DNA of 64,000 bases from Nitrobacter sp051535215. GTDB taxonomy: Bacteria; Pseudomonadota; Alphaproteobacteria; Rhizobiales; Xanthobacteraceae. Location: NCBI RefSeq assembly GCF_051535215.1, contig NZ_JBPPLY010000006.1, forward strand, positions 124,001 to 188,000, given 5' to 3'. Below, one piece after another: positions 1 to 8,027 of this stretch (within the stretch, counting starts at the first letter, position 1; every line of letters starts with the position of its first letter). The notes below the pieces were generated by a model, which was given only the letters and a program-made list of their open reading frames with translations, was not told the origin of the DNA and ran no database searches. Both the position numbers and the translations under genes were made by a program.

Positions 1-187
1 TGTCCTCGAGAAGTTCTTTCAGAAGGATATAGAGGCCGCGACCCAGATTATGCTGCACGTCCACCATCACGGCATAGGTGAATGCGGCGTGTTCACCTAT
101 GAGATCGCAGAGACCAAGGTGACGCAGGTGATGGATTTTGCGCGCAAGCACCAGCATCCGCTGCAATGCGTGATGGAAAAAAAGTAG
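1..187 (+). CDS. clpS: ClpS, ATP-dependent Clp protease adaptor (5'-truncated by window edge)
   Basis: The reading frame is open from base 2 and ends with TAG at 185-187, giving the last 61 residues. The sequence VLEKFFQKDIEAATQIMLHV, followed by HHHGIGECGVFTYEIAETKV, is the conserved core and C-terminal half of ClpS. This adaptor docks on the N-domain of ClpA and delivers N-degron substrates to ClpAP. The clpA gene follows 240 bases downstream on the same strand, the usual clpS-clpA pairing. The N-terminal part lies outside the window, so the start cannot be judged. Confidence 0.93.
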   Translation, partial: VLEKFFQKDIEAATQIMLHVHHHGIGECGVFTYEIAETKVTQVMDFARKHQHPLQCVMEKK

Positions 188-427
188 CTGCTCCCGTTCC
201 GCGAATGAAATGGGTTGCAGGTCTGGCGGGATTTTGATCGAACCGAGCGGTTCATGACCTCGCGTGGTGCCATTCGGGCTTGCCGAATTCGGAACAGCCC
301 CCCACAATTTCTGCGCTGCACCGGCACTTCCCCTCGGACGGTGTATTACTATATCATTGACGAAGGTTGTTGTTGCCTGACGGGGCGATGGCGATCATGA
401 TGGCCAAGAGACCCTAGAGGACGCGGA
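188..427 (+). other. clpS-clpA intergenic region
   Basis: These 240 bases between clpS and clpA hold no credible gene. The spacing is wide enough for a separate clpA promoter. I see no strong -35/-10 pair and no clear terminator hairpin. A purine-rich AGAGG ends at 420, just before the clpA start, and serves as its ribosome binding site. Confidence 0.5.
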
Positions 428-2815
428 ATGCCAACTTTTTCTCAAAGTCTGGAACAATCCCTGCATCGGGCGCTCGCGATCGCAAATGAGCGGCATCATC
501 AATATGCCACGCTCGAGCACCTTCTGCTTTCGTTGGTCGACGACTCTGACGCCGCGGCGGTGATGCGTGCCTGCAGCGTCGACCTCGACAAGCTGCGCGG
601 CAGCTTGGTGAACTATCTCGAAACTGAATTCGAAAATCTGGTGGCGGACGCCTCTGACGATGCCAAGCCGACAGCCGGCTTCCAGCGCGTCATCCAGCGT
701 GCGGTGATCCATGTGCAGTCGTCCGGCCGCGAGGAGGTGACAGGCGCCAACGTGCTGATCGCGATCTTTGCGGAGCGCGAAAGCCACGCCGCTTATTTCC
801 TGCAGGAGCAGGATATGACGCGCTACGACGCGGTGAACTACATCAGCCACGGCATTGCCAAGCGTCCCGGCGTTTCCGAAGCGCGTCCGGTGCGCGGCGT
901 CGACGAAGAGACCGAAACCAAGAGCGGCGACGACGCCAAGAAGAAGGGCGACGCGCTCGAAACCTACTGCGTCAACCTCAACAAGAAGGCGCGGGACGGC
1001 AAGATTGATCCGGTGATCGGGCGCAACGCCGAGATCAACAGAGCGATTCAGGTGCTGTGCCGCCGCCAGAAGAACAATCCGCTCTTTGTCGGCGACGCCG
1101 GCGTCGGCAAGACCGCGATCGCGGAAGGCCTGGCGAAGCGCATTGTTGACAGCGAGGTCCCCGAGGTGCTGGCGACCTCGACCGTCTTCTCGCTCGATAT
1201 GGGGACGCTGCTGGCCGGCACGCGGTATCGTGGCGACTTCGAAGAACGGTTGAAGCAGGTGCTCAAGGAACTCGAGGCACATCCGAGCGCGGTTCTGTTC
1301 ATCGATGAAATCCACACGGTGATCGGTGCCGGCGCGACCTCCGGCGGCGCGATGGATGCGTCCAACCTGCTCAAGCCGGCGCTGGCGTCGGGAACGATCC
1401 GCTGCATGGGTTCGACCACCTACAAGGAATACCGACAGCACTTCGAGAAGGACCGCGCGCTGGTGCGCCGTTTCCAGAAGATCGACGTCAACGAACCGTC
1501 GGTCGAGGACGCCATTGCCATCCTGAAAGGTCTGAAGCCGTACTTCGAGGACTATCACAAGCTGAAGTACACCAACGATGCGATCGAGGCGGCGGTGCAA
1601 CTGTCGTCGCGCTATATTCACGACCGCAAGCTGCCCGACAAGGCGATCGACGTGATCGACGAGTCCGGCGCGGCGCAGATGCTGGTTGCGGAGAACAAGC
1701 GCAAGAAGACGATCGGGATCAAGGAAATCGAGACCACAATCGCGGCGATGGCGCGGATTCCGCCCAAGAGCATGTCGAAGGACGATGCCGAGGTCCTCAA
1801 GCACCTCGAGCAGACGCTCAAGCGCGTCGTTTTCGGTCAGGATCGCGCGATCGAAGCCTTGACGGCGTCGATCAAGCTGGCGCGCGCCGGGTTGCGCGAA
1901 CCGGAGAAGCCGATCGGTTCCTACCTGTTCTCCGGCCCGACCGGCGTCGGCAAGACCGAGGTCGCGAAACAGCTTGCGGAGGCGCTTGGTGTCGAATTGC
2001 TGCGCTTCGACATGTCCGAATACATGGAGCGTCACACCGTTTCGCGGTTGATCGGCGCGCCTCCCGGCTATGTTGGTTTCGATCAGGGCGGCCTGCTGAC
2101 CGATGGTGTCGACCAGCATCCGCATTCGGTGGTGCTGCTCGATGAAATCGAGAAGGCACACCCGGATGTCTACAACGTGCTGTTGCAGATCATGGATCAT
2201 GGCCGGCTCACCGATCACCACGGCAAGCAGGTCAACTTCCGCAACGTGATCCTGATCATGACCACCAACGCAGGTGCCTCCGACATGGCCAAGGCGGCGT
2301 TCGGCTTCACGCGTAACAAGCGGGAAGGGGATGATCGCGAAGCCATCAATCGGCAGTTCTCGCCTGAGTTCCGCAACCGGCTCGATGCCACTGTCTCGTT
2401 CGGCCATCTCAGCACCGAAGTGATCGGCATGGTGGTTGAGAAGTTCGTGCTTCAGCTCGAAGCTCAGTTGGCTGATCGCTTCGTGACTATCGAGCTGTCC
2501 GATTCTGCCAAGGCCTGGCTGATCGAACACGGCTACGATGAGCAGATGGGCGCGCGTCCGATGGCGCGGGTGATCCAGGAGCACATCAAGAAGCCGCTGG
2601 CGGACGAAGTGCTGTTCGGCAAGCTCAAGGGCGGCGGCCATGTCCGCGTCGTTGTGGTCAAGGACGAAACGGTCGCGGGCGTTGATCTTGAGAAGATCGG
2701 TTTTGAGTTCGTCGAGGGACCGGTCACGCCCAAGCCGGAGAACCTGCCGGGTGGCGCTCGCAAGCGCAAACCGAAGCCCGGCGACGGTATCTCCAAGGAA
2801 CCGCTCAAGGCGTGA
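428..2815 (+). CDS. clpA: ClpA, ATP-binding unfoldase subunit of ClpAP protease
   Basis: This 795-residue Hsp100 protein unfolds substrates and threads them into the ClpP peptidase in the cytoplasm. An N-terminal double Clp-N repeat (about 1-145) is followed by a charged linker. The first AAA+ module has Walker A GDAGVGKT near residues 221-230 and Walker B VLFIDEIH. The second has Walker A GPTGVGKT near 502-511 and the sensor region FSPEFRNRLD. There is no long middle coiled coil, which separates it from ClpB. The start at 428 follows AGAGG at a good distance. The tail after the D2 domain is Lys/Pro-rich. Upstream clpS supports ClpA rather than ClpC. A strong hairpin follows the stop. Confidence 0.97.
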   Translation: MPTFSQSLEQSLHRALAIANERHHQYATLEHLLLSLVDDSDAAAVMRACSVDLDKLRGSLVNYLETEFENLVADASDDAKPTAGFQRVIQRAVIHVQSSGREEVTGANVLIAIFAERESHAAYFLQEQDMTRYDAVNYISHGIAKRPGVSEARPVRGVDEETETKSGDDAKKKGDALETYCVNLNKKARDGKIDPVIGRNAEINRAIQVLCRRQKNNPLFVGDAGVGKTAIAEGLAKRIVDSEVPEVLATSTVFSLDMGTLLAGTRYRGDFEERLKQVLKELEAHPSAVLFIDEIHTVIGAGATSGGAMDASNLLKPALASGTIRCMGSTTYKEYRQHFEKDRALVRRFQKIDVNEPSVEDAIAILKGLKPYFEDYHKLKYTNDAIEAAVQLSSRYIHDRKLPDKAIDVIDESGAAQMLVAENKRKKTIGIKEIETTIAAMARIPPKSMSKDDAEVLKHLEQTLKRVVFGQDRAIEALTASIKLARAGLREPEKPIGSYLFSGPTGVGKTEVAKQLAEALGVELLRFDMSEYMERHTVSRLIGAPPGYVGFDQGGLLTDGVDQHPHSVVLLDEIEKAHPDVYNVLLQIMDHGRLTDHHGKQVNFRNVILIMTTNAGASDMAKAAFGFTRNKREGDDREAINRQFSPEFRNRLDATVSFGHLSTEVIGMVVEKFVLQLEAQLADRFVTIELSDSAKAWLIEHGYDEQMGARPMARVIQEHIKKPLADEVLFGKLKGGGHVRVVVVKDETVAGVDLEKIGFEFVEGPVTPKPENLPGGARKRKPKPGDGISKEPLKA

Positions 2816-2821
2816 AGATTA

Positions 2822-2856
2822 GAGCCTCGCTTCTGATGGACTGAGAAGCGAGGCTC
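2822..2856 (+). terminator. Hairpin terminator candidate after clpA
   Basis: A perfect 13-bp stem (2822-2834 with 2844-2856) has a 9-base loop and lies seven bases after the clpA stop. A T-rich run follows (CATCATTTTGTTTT). The right arm and the bases after it match the start of the repeat that abuts the ABC-F gene near 26331-26400, so the terminator seems to be built from a dispersed repeat. Confidence 0.75.
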
Positions 2857-2870
2857 CATCATTTTGTTTT

Positions 2871-3020
2871 GACGCGTTTCTTCACGCGAGCCGGTATCCG
2901 GCCCTGAGTTGAGCAAACGATCAAATGGCCGGCACGTAATAACGTGCCGGCCATTTTGCTTGAAGCGTGATCCCGGAAAAGCCTGCCCCGGACCTGAGCG
3001 GGTGGAAACCGGTTTCCGGA
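2871..3020. repeat. Composite of degenerate intergenic repeats
   Basis: Bases 2871-2900 match the first half of the repeat whose best copies are at 26359-26402 and 50072-50115 (GACGCGTTT..TTCACGCG). Bases 2967-3020 resemble a degraded, interrupted copy of the GAGCATGATCC..CCGGTTTCC family seen at 11205 and 46678, with GGAAACCGGTTTCCGGATGC preserved. The two families stand side by side between clpA and rplI. Confidence 0.6.
2923..2956. terminator. Perfect 15-bp hairpin, likely bidirectional terminator
   Basis: The arms 2923-2937 and 2942-2956 (AAATGGCCGGCACGT and its complement) enclose a 4-base loop. The stem starts with AAA and ends with TTT, so it gives a T-tract in both directions. It lies between the convergent clpA (plus) and rplI operon (minus), where a two-way terminator makes sense. 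Confidence 0.75.
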
Positions 3021-3107
3021 TGCTCGATCAAAAAGATAAGACCGGAGTCTTAGAGCCTTTTCCGCTTCTGATTCCATCAAAAGCGAACTCTGAGATTTTG
3101 GTTTGAT

Positions 3108-3151
3108 GCGTTTTCTTCACGCAAACCGATCTCTACTTCGCTCGAAAACGC
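3108..3151. repeat. Palindromic intergenic repeat, family A
   Basis: GCGTTTTCTTCACGC at the left and TTCGCTCGAAAACGC at the right form the ends of a 44-base imperfect palindrome. The same unit recurs at 26359-26402 and, inverted, at 50072-50115. A copy with an insertion lies at 12913-12983. It sits downstream of rplI, outside any gene. Confidence 0.75.
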
Positions 3152-3236
3152 TATAGTTCAACGCAATTGAATCAGACTCTGGAACAGGCGCAGCCTGACG
3201 GTTGCTGATTCCGTACCTACCAGACCCGCGCCTGAT

Positions 3237-3845
3237 TTATTTTTCCTCGGCGTCCTGCTCTTCTCCGGCTTCGGCGGCCTCGTCGTGCTGCGCTTCCGGA
3301 TCGAAGAATTCGCCGGCGGCGGCGATCGCCTCCGCTGCGGCGTCGCGATCCTCCTGTCGGCTGCTGATGTCCTCGCCGCGCTTGATGCGCTCGGCTTCGT
3401 CGGCGCTGCGGGCGACAGTCACCGTGATATGAGCTTCGACTTCGGGATGGACCGCTACCGTCAGCTTCTGCTGCCCGATCGCTTTGATTGGCGCATCAAG
3501 CCAGACCTGCGGGCGGCTGACGATGATGCCGTCCGCGGCCAGCGAGGCCACGATGTCGCGAACCGTGACCGAGCCAAACAGTTGACCGGTTTCGGAGGCC
3601 TGGCGGATGATGATGATGTCGCGGCCGTCGATCTTCTCGGCGACTTTCGCGGCTTCGCCCTTGGCCTTGATATTGTTGGCTTCGAGTTCGGCTTTCATGC
3701 CGTCGTATTTGGCGCGGTTGTCGGCGGTCGCGCGCAGGGCCTTGCCGCGCTTGAGAAGGAAGTTACGGGCGAAACCGTCCTTCACCTTCACGACATCGCC
3801 CATCTGGCCGAGCTTGGCCACGCGTTCCAGCAGAATGATTTCCAT
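3237..3845 (-). CDS. rplI: 50S ribosomal protein L9
   Basis: The 202-residue product is ribosomal protein L9, which spans the 50S subunit and affects translation fidelity. It starts MEIILLERVAKLGQMGDVVKVKDGFARNFLL, the L9 N-terminal signature. The C-terminal rRNA-binding domain follows, then an acidic tail (about 155-202) rich in Glu, Asp and Ala that is longer than in enteric L9. The start at 3845 is preceded by AAGAGGA at good spacing. The reading frame stays open upstream through the neighbouring gene, but that part is only a shadow of the DUF2232 gene. It is the last gene of the rpsF-rpsR-DUF2232-rplI operon. Confidence 0.97.
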   Translation of the reverse strand: MEIILLERVAKLGQMGDVVKVKDGFARNFLLKRGKALRATADNRAKYDGMKAELEANNIKAKGEAAKVAEKIDGRDIIIIRQASETGQLFGSVTVRDIVASLAADGIIVSRPQVWLDAPIKAIGQQKLTVAVHPEVEAHITVTVARSADEAERIKRGEDISSRQEDRDAAAEAIAAAGEFFDPEAQHDEAAEAGEEQDAEEK

Positions 3846-3886
3846 GTTCGATCCTCTTGTTCGGAGTTGAGCGAGTTTGTGTTGAT

Positions 3887-4873
3887 TCACGATCGAGGTG
3901 CTAGCGGCGGAGGCATGCGCCGTTGCACGTAGCGTTGGCGAAAACCGAAAATTGCATCGGCGATGCCGACACCCACTATGGCGATCACTGGCCAGACAAA
4001 CACCAGCACGATCGCGTAAACGCAGGTCAGCCACAGCCCGCGACCGCGTTGTGCGAGGGTGATCGTGTGCAGCACGGCGAAACCCACGAGCGCGTATGCC
4101 ATCATCAGGCATGCGGTGACGATCTGGGCCAGGATCGCCGGCAGCCCGCCGACGAAGCACAGCGCAAGCGCGACTATCATCGCAACCAGCGTCATCGGCG
4201 GGAGCGTTATTGTCTTCATGTCGGGCCAGGGGCGTCGCAGCCGGCCGGAGGTGGCGGTGACCTTGGCCGCGAGCCACACATTGAGTGTCAACGTCGTCAT
4301 CGCGATCGTTGCGGCGGCGGCGGGGGCGATTGCCACGAACGCGTCGACGACTTCGGTGGCCCGATCGCCTGATCCGGCGTCCTGGACGTTGACGATGCGC
4401 AGCAACCCGTGGCGCAGCGTCTCTGTAATCGTTGATGCGTCGGAACCAAGCGTGAGCAGCGCGGCGGTCGTGGTCAGGGCGGCGAAGCACGCGATCCAGA
4501 CCAGAATGCGTCCGAGCGGATACCAGTCGATTGGTGGCGGTCCTGTCGGCGCTGCGCCCATTCTTTCCGGCGGCGCGTCCGCCGTGACCGGGCGGCCGAG
4601 CAACACCAGGTGGCCGAGCCACCAGGCCGGCAACGCGACTGTCAGCACGAAGGCGGCGGAATAGGGCGGACCGAACATGGCGCCGAGACCGGCGCCGGCC
4701 AGGGCGCCCCCAATCGCTGCGAAGGTCGGTCCCCATCCCATCGCCGCGACCATCAGCGGCAGCGGAGCCAGATAGAACAGCAACAGCGAGACGATCGCTC
4801 CCGAAATGATCGAGGCGAACATCAGCGCCGAAGCGCAGCCGGCTGCGGCTGCGATGAGGAGATTCATGATCAT
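3887..4873 (-). CDS. DUF2232 integral membrane protein
   Basis: This predicted polytopic inner-membrane protein has 328 residues from the start at 4873. It shows about eight hydrophobic stretches, beginning LLIAAAAGCASALMFASIISGA and LLFYLAPLPLMVAAM. I recognise it as a DUF2232 protein, a family often placed between rpsR and rplI in Alphaproteobacteria. Its function is unknown to me; some DUF2232 relatives resemble substrate-binding S components of ECF transporters, but no transporter partner is near. The start at 4873 (or 4867) is favoured because AGGGAG lies about 11 bases upstream. An in-frame start at 4921 adds an unlikely polar segment. It ends 41 bases before rplI. Confidence 0.85.
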   Translation of the reverse strand: MIMNLLIAAAAGCASALMFASIISGAIVSLLLFYLAPLPLMVAAMGWGPTFAAIGGALAGAGLGAMFGPPYSAAFVLTVALPAWWLGHLVLLGRPVTADAPPERMGAAPTGPPPIDWYPLGRILVWIACFAALTTTAALLTLGSDASTITETLRHGLLRIVNVQDAGSGDRATEVVDAFVAIAPAAAATIAMTTLTLNVWLAAKVTATSGRLRRPWPDMKTITLPPMTLVAMIVALALCFVGGLPAILAQIVTACLMMAYALVGFAVLHTITLAQRGRGLWLTCVYAIVLVFVWPVIAIVGVGIADAIFGFRQRYVQRRMPPPLAPRS

Positions 4874-4995
4874 CAGCTGTCCCGCTCCCTTCGAGCGGTT
4901 AGAGGTTCTTTTGAACCCCAACCATCGGCGACCGGACTGACACGGAAGCCTTATGAATATGACGGGCGGCGGCGTAAAAGCCGCCGCTCGTCGGA

Positions 4996-5235
4996 TTAAC
5001 GAATGACGTAAGGAAGCAGGCCGAGAAAGCGCGCGCGCTTAACTGCCCGCGCGAGCTCGCGCTGCTTCTTGGCGGATACCGCCGTGATGCGGCTCGGCAC
5101 GATCTTGCCGCGCTCGGAGACGTAACGCATCAGCAGCTTGGAATCCTTGTAGTCGATTTTCGGCGCATTCGAACCCGTGAACGGGCAGGTCTTGCGGCGG
5201 CGGAAAAACGGACGGCGTGCACCTGCATCAGCCAT
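4996..5235 (-). CDS. rpsR: 30S ribosomal protein S18
   Basis: The 79-residue basic protein is ribosomal protein S18, which pairs with S6 on the platform of the 30S subunit. The core FFRRRKTCPFTGSNAPKIDYKDSKLLMRYVSERGKIVPSRIT is typical. The C-terminal half, AVSAKKQRELARAVKRARFLGLLPYV, carries the invariant RARFLGLLPY motif. It lies five bases downstream of rpsF and is surely co-transcribed and translationally linked with it. Length and start match the family. Confidence 0.98.
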   Translation of the reverse strand: MADAGARRPFFRRRKTCPFTGSNAPKIDYKDSKLLMRYVSERGKIVPSRITAVSAKKQRELARAVKRARFLGLLPYVIR

Positions 5236-5240
5236 GATTC

Positions 5241-5687
5241 TTACTCCTCAACCACTGCGCTGGCGTCGTCGCGCGGACGGCGCGGACCACGGTCGCCGCG
5301 GAAGCCGCCGCCATCGCGGTCGCCCCGGAATCCGCCGCCGCGGTCGTCGCGCTCACGATCGCGATCGGCCTTGCGCATCATCGCCGAGGGACCTTCCTCG
5401 TGTTCCTCGACGCGCACGGTGAGATAGCGGATGACATCCTCGTGGATGCGTTCCTGGCGTTCGATCTCGTTGACCACTGCGGCGGGGCCATCGATGTTGA
5501 GCAGCACGAAATGCGCCTTGCGATTCTTCTTCATGCGGTAGGTAAGGGAGCGAACGCCCCAGTTCTCGGTCTTGGTGACCTTGCCGCCCAATCCGGTGAT
5601 CACGCCGGTGATCTGGTTGGTTAGTTCCTCGACCTGCTGGGAACTCGCATCCTGACGCGCGAGAAAAACATGCTCATAGAGAGGCAT
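5241..5687 (-). CDS. rpsF: 30S ribosomal protein S6 with Gly/Arg-rich tail
   Basis: The 148-residue product is ribosomal protein S6, first gene of the operon. Residues 1-100 match the S6 fold (MPLYEHVFLARQDASSQQVEEL, then KNRKAHFVLLNIDGP). Residues 110-148 form a tail of Arg, Asp and Gly with a repeated GGGFRGDRD unit. It is encoded by two tandem 27-base units at 5291-5317 and 5318-5344. S6 of many bacteria has a charged tail that may be glutamylated, but this RGG-like form is unusual to my eye. The start at 5687 follows GGAAAGGA, which is also the right arm of a leader hairpin. Confidence 0.97.
   Translation of the reverse strand: MPLYEHVFLARQDASSQQVEELTNQITGVITGLGGKVTKTENWGVRSLTYRMKKNRKAHFVLLNIDGPAAVVNEIERQERIHEDVIRYLTVRVEEHEEGPSAMMRKADRDRERDDRGGGFRGDRDGGGFRGDRGPRRPRDDASAVVEE
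5291..5344. repeat. Two tandem 27-bp units inside rpsF
   Basis: Units 5291-5317 and 5318-5344 share most bases (GGTCGCC.CGGAA.CCGCCGCC) and encode the repeated GGGFRGDRD block of the S6 tail on the minus strand. The unit length is a multiple of three, so copy number could change without a frameshift. Confidence 0.7.
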
Positions 5688-5691
5688 GGAT

Positions 5692-5753
5692 GTCCTTTCC
5701 TAAACGTTGGCGCAGATCTCGGCGGCAAGCCCTTCGAGACCTTCGGAAAGGAC
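5692..5753 (-). promoter_or_regulatory. rpsF leader hairpin, candidate S6:S18 autoregulatory RNA
   Basis: Read on the minus strand, GTCCTTTCC (5753-5745) pairs perfectly with GGAAAGGAC (5700-5692). The second arm contains the rpsF Shine-Dalgarno and ends five bases before the start codon. Inside, GGTCTCG (5741-5735) pairs with CGAGATC (5721-5715), and a GCCGCC stretch sits just before the second inner arm. A leader in which an S6:S18 complex recognises a CCG-containing structure is known for rpsF operons of many bacteria. The fit here is inference from pairing and position. Confidence 0.6.
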
Positions 5754-5898
5754 TCGGGATAAGCTCAGAAGGCGGAAGCACGGGACGACGGACCGACAGG
5801 CCCTGCCGCATCAATATCGCCTGACAACGTAAAATTGGGCAGGTGAATTGCTGAGACCGTCCGTTCAGCTCCCGGCCGGGATCCACGGATGGCGCGGA

Positions 5899-5926
5899 CT
5901 TATACGGGTTTCGGCCCAAACGCAAG
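5899..5926 (-). promoter_or_regulatory. Candidate rpsF operon promoter
   Basis: On the minus strand CTTGCG (5926-5921) and TATAAG (5904-5899) are 16 bases apart and resemble a sigma-70 promoter of the alphaproteobacterial type. It would give a leader of about 200 bases that includes the rpsF hairpin. This is a judgement from sequence only. Confidence 0.4.
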
Positions 5927-5984
5927 CGAAGGCAGTCCGGTTCCTCGCCTGCTGGTTTTGTCCGAATCGGCATTCGCGCCCGTC

Positions 5985-6013
5985 TTGACATCATCCGGCT
6001 CGCGGTGTCTCTC
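5985..6013 (+). promoter_or_regulatory. Candidate fabD promoter
   Basis: TTGACA at 5985-5990 is a perfect -35 element 48 bases before the fabD start. The -10 at 17-base spacing (TCTCTC) is poor, so the call rests mainly on the -35 box and the position in the divergent rpsF-fabD gap. Confidence 0.3.
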
Positions 6014-6037
6014 GCCCCGGATTCAAGGGGGCAACGA

Positions 6038-6997
6038 ATGACGGCGGCATTTACCTTTCCCGGCCAGGGGTCTCAGGCTGTGGGCATGGGCAAGGCCCTC
6101 GCCGAGGCTTTTCCGGCCGCAAAAGCCGTTTTCGACGAAGTGGATGACGCTCTCGGCGAGAAACTGACCGCTGTCATCTGGGATGGACCCGCCGAAACCC
6201 TGCAACTGACGGAGAACGCCCAGCCGGCATTGATGGCGGTCTCCATCGCTGCGCTCCGCGTGCTCGAGGCCGAGGCGGGATTTTCGGTGGCCCGCGATGC
6301 CGCCTTCGTGGCCGGACATTCGCTCGGGGAATACTCGGCGCTGGCGGCTGCGGGCAGCTTGAGCATGGCCGACACGGCGCGACTGTTGCGGACGCGCGGT
6401 CTCGCCATGCAGAAGGCGGTTCCGGTGGGTGTCGGCGCGATGGCCGCGCTGCTGGGTCTCGACTACGAGGCCGCCGTGGCGGTCGCTGACGAAGCCGCGC
6501 AGGGTCAGGTCTGCCAGGCCGCGAATGATAACGGCGGCGGCCAGGTCGTGGTGTCGGGCGACAAGGCGGCGGTCGACCGTGCGGTCGAGATCGCCAAGAG
6601 CCGGGGTGCGAGGCGCGCGATGTTGCTGCCGGTATCTGCACCGTTTCACTGCAAGCTGATGCAGCCCGCAGCCGACGTCATGGCGGAGGCGTTGGCGGAC
6701 GTAACCATCAACGAGCCGACCGCGCCGGTCGTGTCCAACGTGCTGGCTACGCCTATTACGAGTCCGGATGAGATCCGGCGTCGCCTTGTCGAGCAGGTCA
6801 CAGGGACCGTGCGCTGGCGCGAGTCGGTTGCCTATATGGCAGGACACGGAGTAACGCGGTTTTTCGAAATCGGAGCCGGCAAGGTTCTGAGCGGGCTGGT
6901 CAAGCGCATCGCGGATGGGGCTGTCGGAGTCGCCGTCGGCGGACCGAACGATATCGCGCCGGCCAGAGAAGCGCTCGACGCCGCGCGATCGGCATAA
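6038..6997 (+). CDS. fabD: Malonyl-CoA:ACP transacylase
   Basis: FabD moves malonyl groups from CoA to acyl carrier protein, feeding type II fatty-acid synthesis. The 319-residue protein begins with the FPGQGSQAVGMG motif (residues 6-17). It carries the nucleophile motif GHSLGEYSA near 93-101 and the catalytic His in PVSAPFHCKLM near 203. The start at 6038 follows AAGGGGG; a longer in-frame version from 6005 lacks this site. It is the first of four fab genes on this strand, with fabG 19 bases downstream. It is divergent from rpsF. Confidence 0.97.
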   Translation: MTAAFTFPGQGSQAVGMGKALAEAFPAAKAVFDEVDDALGEKLTAVIWDGPAETLQLTENAQPALMAVSIAALRVLEAEAGFSVARDAAFVAGHSLGEYSALAAAGSLSMADTARLLRTRGLAMQKAVPVGVGAMAALLGLDYEAAVAVADEAAQGQVCQAANDNGGGQVVVSGDKAAVDRAVEIAKSRGARRAMLLPVSAPFHCKLMQPAADVMAEALADVTINEPTAPVVSNVLATPITSPDEIRRRLVEQVTGTVRWRESVAYMAGHGVTRFFEIGAGKVLSGLVKRIADGAVGVAVGGPNDIAPAREALDAARSA

Positions 6998-7016
6998 GCG
7001 AGACAGGGAGGACGCG

Positions 7017-7754
7017 ATGTTCGATTTGAGCGGCAGGACCGCGCTCGTGACTGGCGCGACCGGTGGCATCGGAGGCGCCATCGCGAAGGCGCTGCATGCC
7101 CAGGGCGCGACGGTCGCAATTTCCGGCACCCGGCGGGAGGTGCTGGAGGCGCTGGCGGGCTCCCTTGGCGAGCGGGTCCATGTGCTGCCCTGCAACCTGT
7201 CCGAGACGGCTGAGGTCGAGGCGCTGGTGCCCGATGCCGAGAAGGCCATGGGGCAGGTCGACATCCTCGTCGCCAACGCCGGCGTCACCCGGGACAACCT
7301 GTTCGTGCAACTGCGTGACGAGGACTGGGACGATGTCATCCGGATCAATCTGACCGCGACGTTCCGTCTGGCCCGCGCTGCGACCAAATTGATGATGCGC
7401 AAGCGCTTCGGCCGTATCATCGCGATCACCTCGGTGGTCGGCGTGACCGGCAACCCGGGTCAGGGCAACTACACCGCATCGAAGGCGGGGCTGATCGGCA
7501 TGATCAAGACGCTGGGCGCGGAATATGCCAAGCGCGGGGTGACGGCAAACTGCATCGCACCCGGATTTATTTCGACGCCGATGACCGACGCGCTGAATGA
7601 CAAGCAGCGCGAGGCGATATTGACGAAAGTCCCGGCGGCGCGGCTGGGGACGCCGGAGGATATCGCGGCGGCGGCGGTTTACCTGAGCTCGAACGAAGCG
7701 GCTTACGTGACCGGACAGACCATTCATGTCAACGGCGGAATGGCAATGATTTGA
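7017..7754 (+). CDS. fabG: 3-oxoacyl-ACP reductase
   Basis: FabG reduces 3-oxoacyl-ACP with NADPH in the first reduction of fatty-acid elongation. The 245-residue short-chain dehydrogenase has the cofactor motif TGATGGIGGAIA near 12-23, the NAGVTRD motif, and the catalytic Ser, Tyr152 and Lys156 (YTASK). The end, AAYVTGQTIHVNGGMAM, is typical of FabG. The start at 7017 follows AGGGAGG at ideal spacing. It lies between fabD and acpP, which makes the FabG assignment firmer than for a stray SDR. Confidence 0.97.
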   Translation: MFDLSGRTALVTGATGGIGGAIAKALHAQGATVAISGTRREVLEALAGSLGERVHVLPCNLSETAEVEALVPDAEKAMGQVDILVANAGVTRDNLFVQLRDEDWDDVIRINLTATFRLARAATKLMMRKRFGRIIAITSVVGVTGNPGQGNYTASKAGLIGMIKTLGAEYAKRGVTANCIAPGFISTPMTDALNDKQREAILTKVPAARLGTPEDIAAAAVYLSSNEAAYVTGQTIHVNGGMAMI

Positions 7755-7841
7755 GGGGTTTTGGGCCCTTCCACCGGGGCTTGTAGTCAAGGCTTTCGAT
7801 GTGTGATAACCGGACGAATAACGGGTGGGCGAAGAACGCCA

Positions 7842-7868
7842 TTGCAGGAATTTGAAACCCTGTATATT
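7842..7868 (+). promoter_or_regulatory. Possible acpP promoter
   Basis: TTGCAG (7842-7847) and TATATT (7863-7868) are 15 bases apart in the 273-base fabG-acpP gap. acpP is usually transcribed separately at a high level, so a promoter is expected here. The spacing is short and the call is weak. Confidence 0.3.
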
Positions 7869-8027
7869 GGCGGTGCGGAGGCTGCCGTCGTTTGCCGGTC
7901 CGCACCCGCTCAAGGCGGAACAGACCGATTCTACACGACTGCGATAGCGACAGAAACTTGACGAGTTAACGCTCCACAATGACTCGTTTTGCGGTCGGGT
8001 CCAATTGAACAAACGCGAGGTTTAATA

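Noticed and set aside
395..2641. A 748-codon open frame on the minus strand opposite clpA, and similar long antisense frames elsewhere (for example 26833-28614, 56755-58230, 62614-63897).
   Set aside because: They are the expected mirror of GC-rich, codon-biased genes. Their products are rich in Arg, His, Asp and Leu, show no domain pattern, and lie fully opposite confident genes.
3237..4736. A 499-codon frame that would extend L9 by almost 300 residues.
   Set aside because: L9 begins at 3845 with a good ribosome site; the extension is a shadow of the DUF2232 gene.
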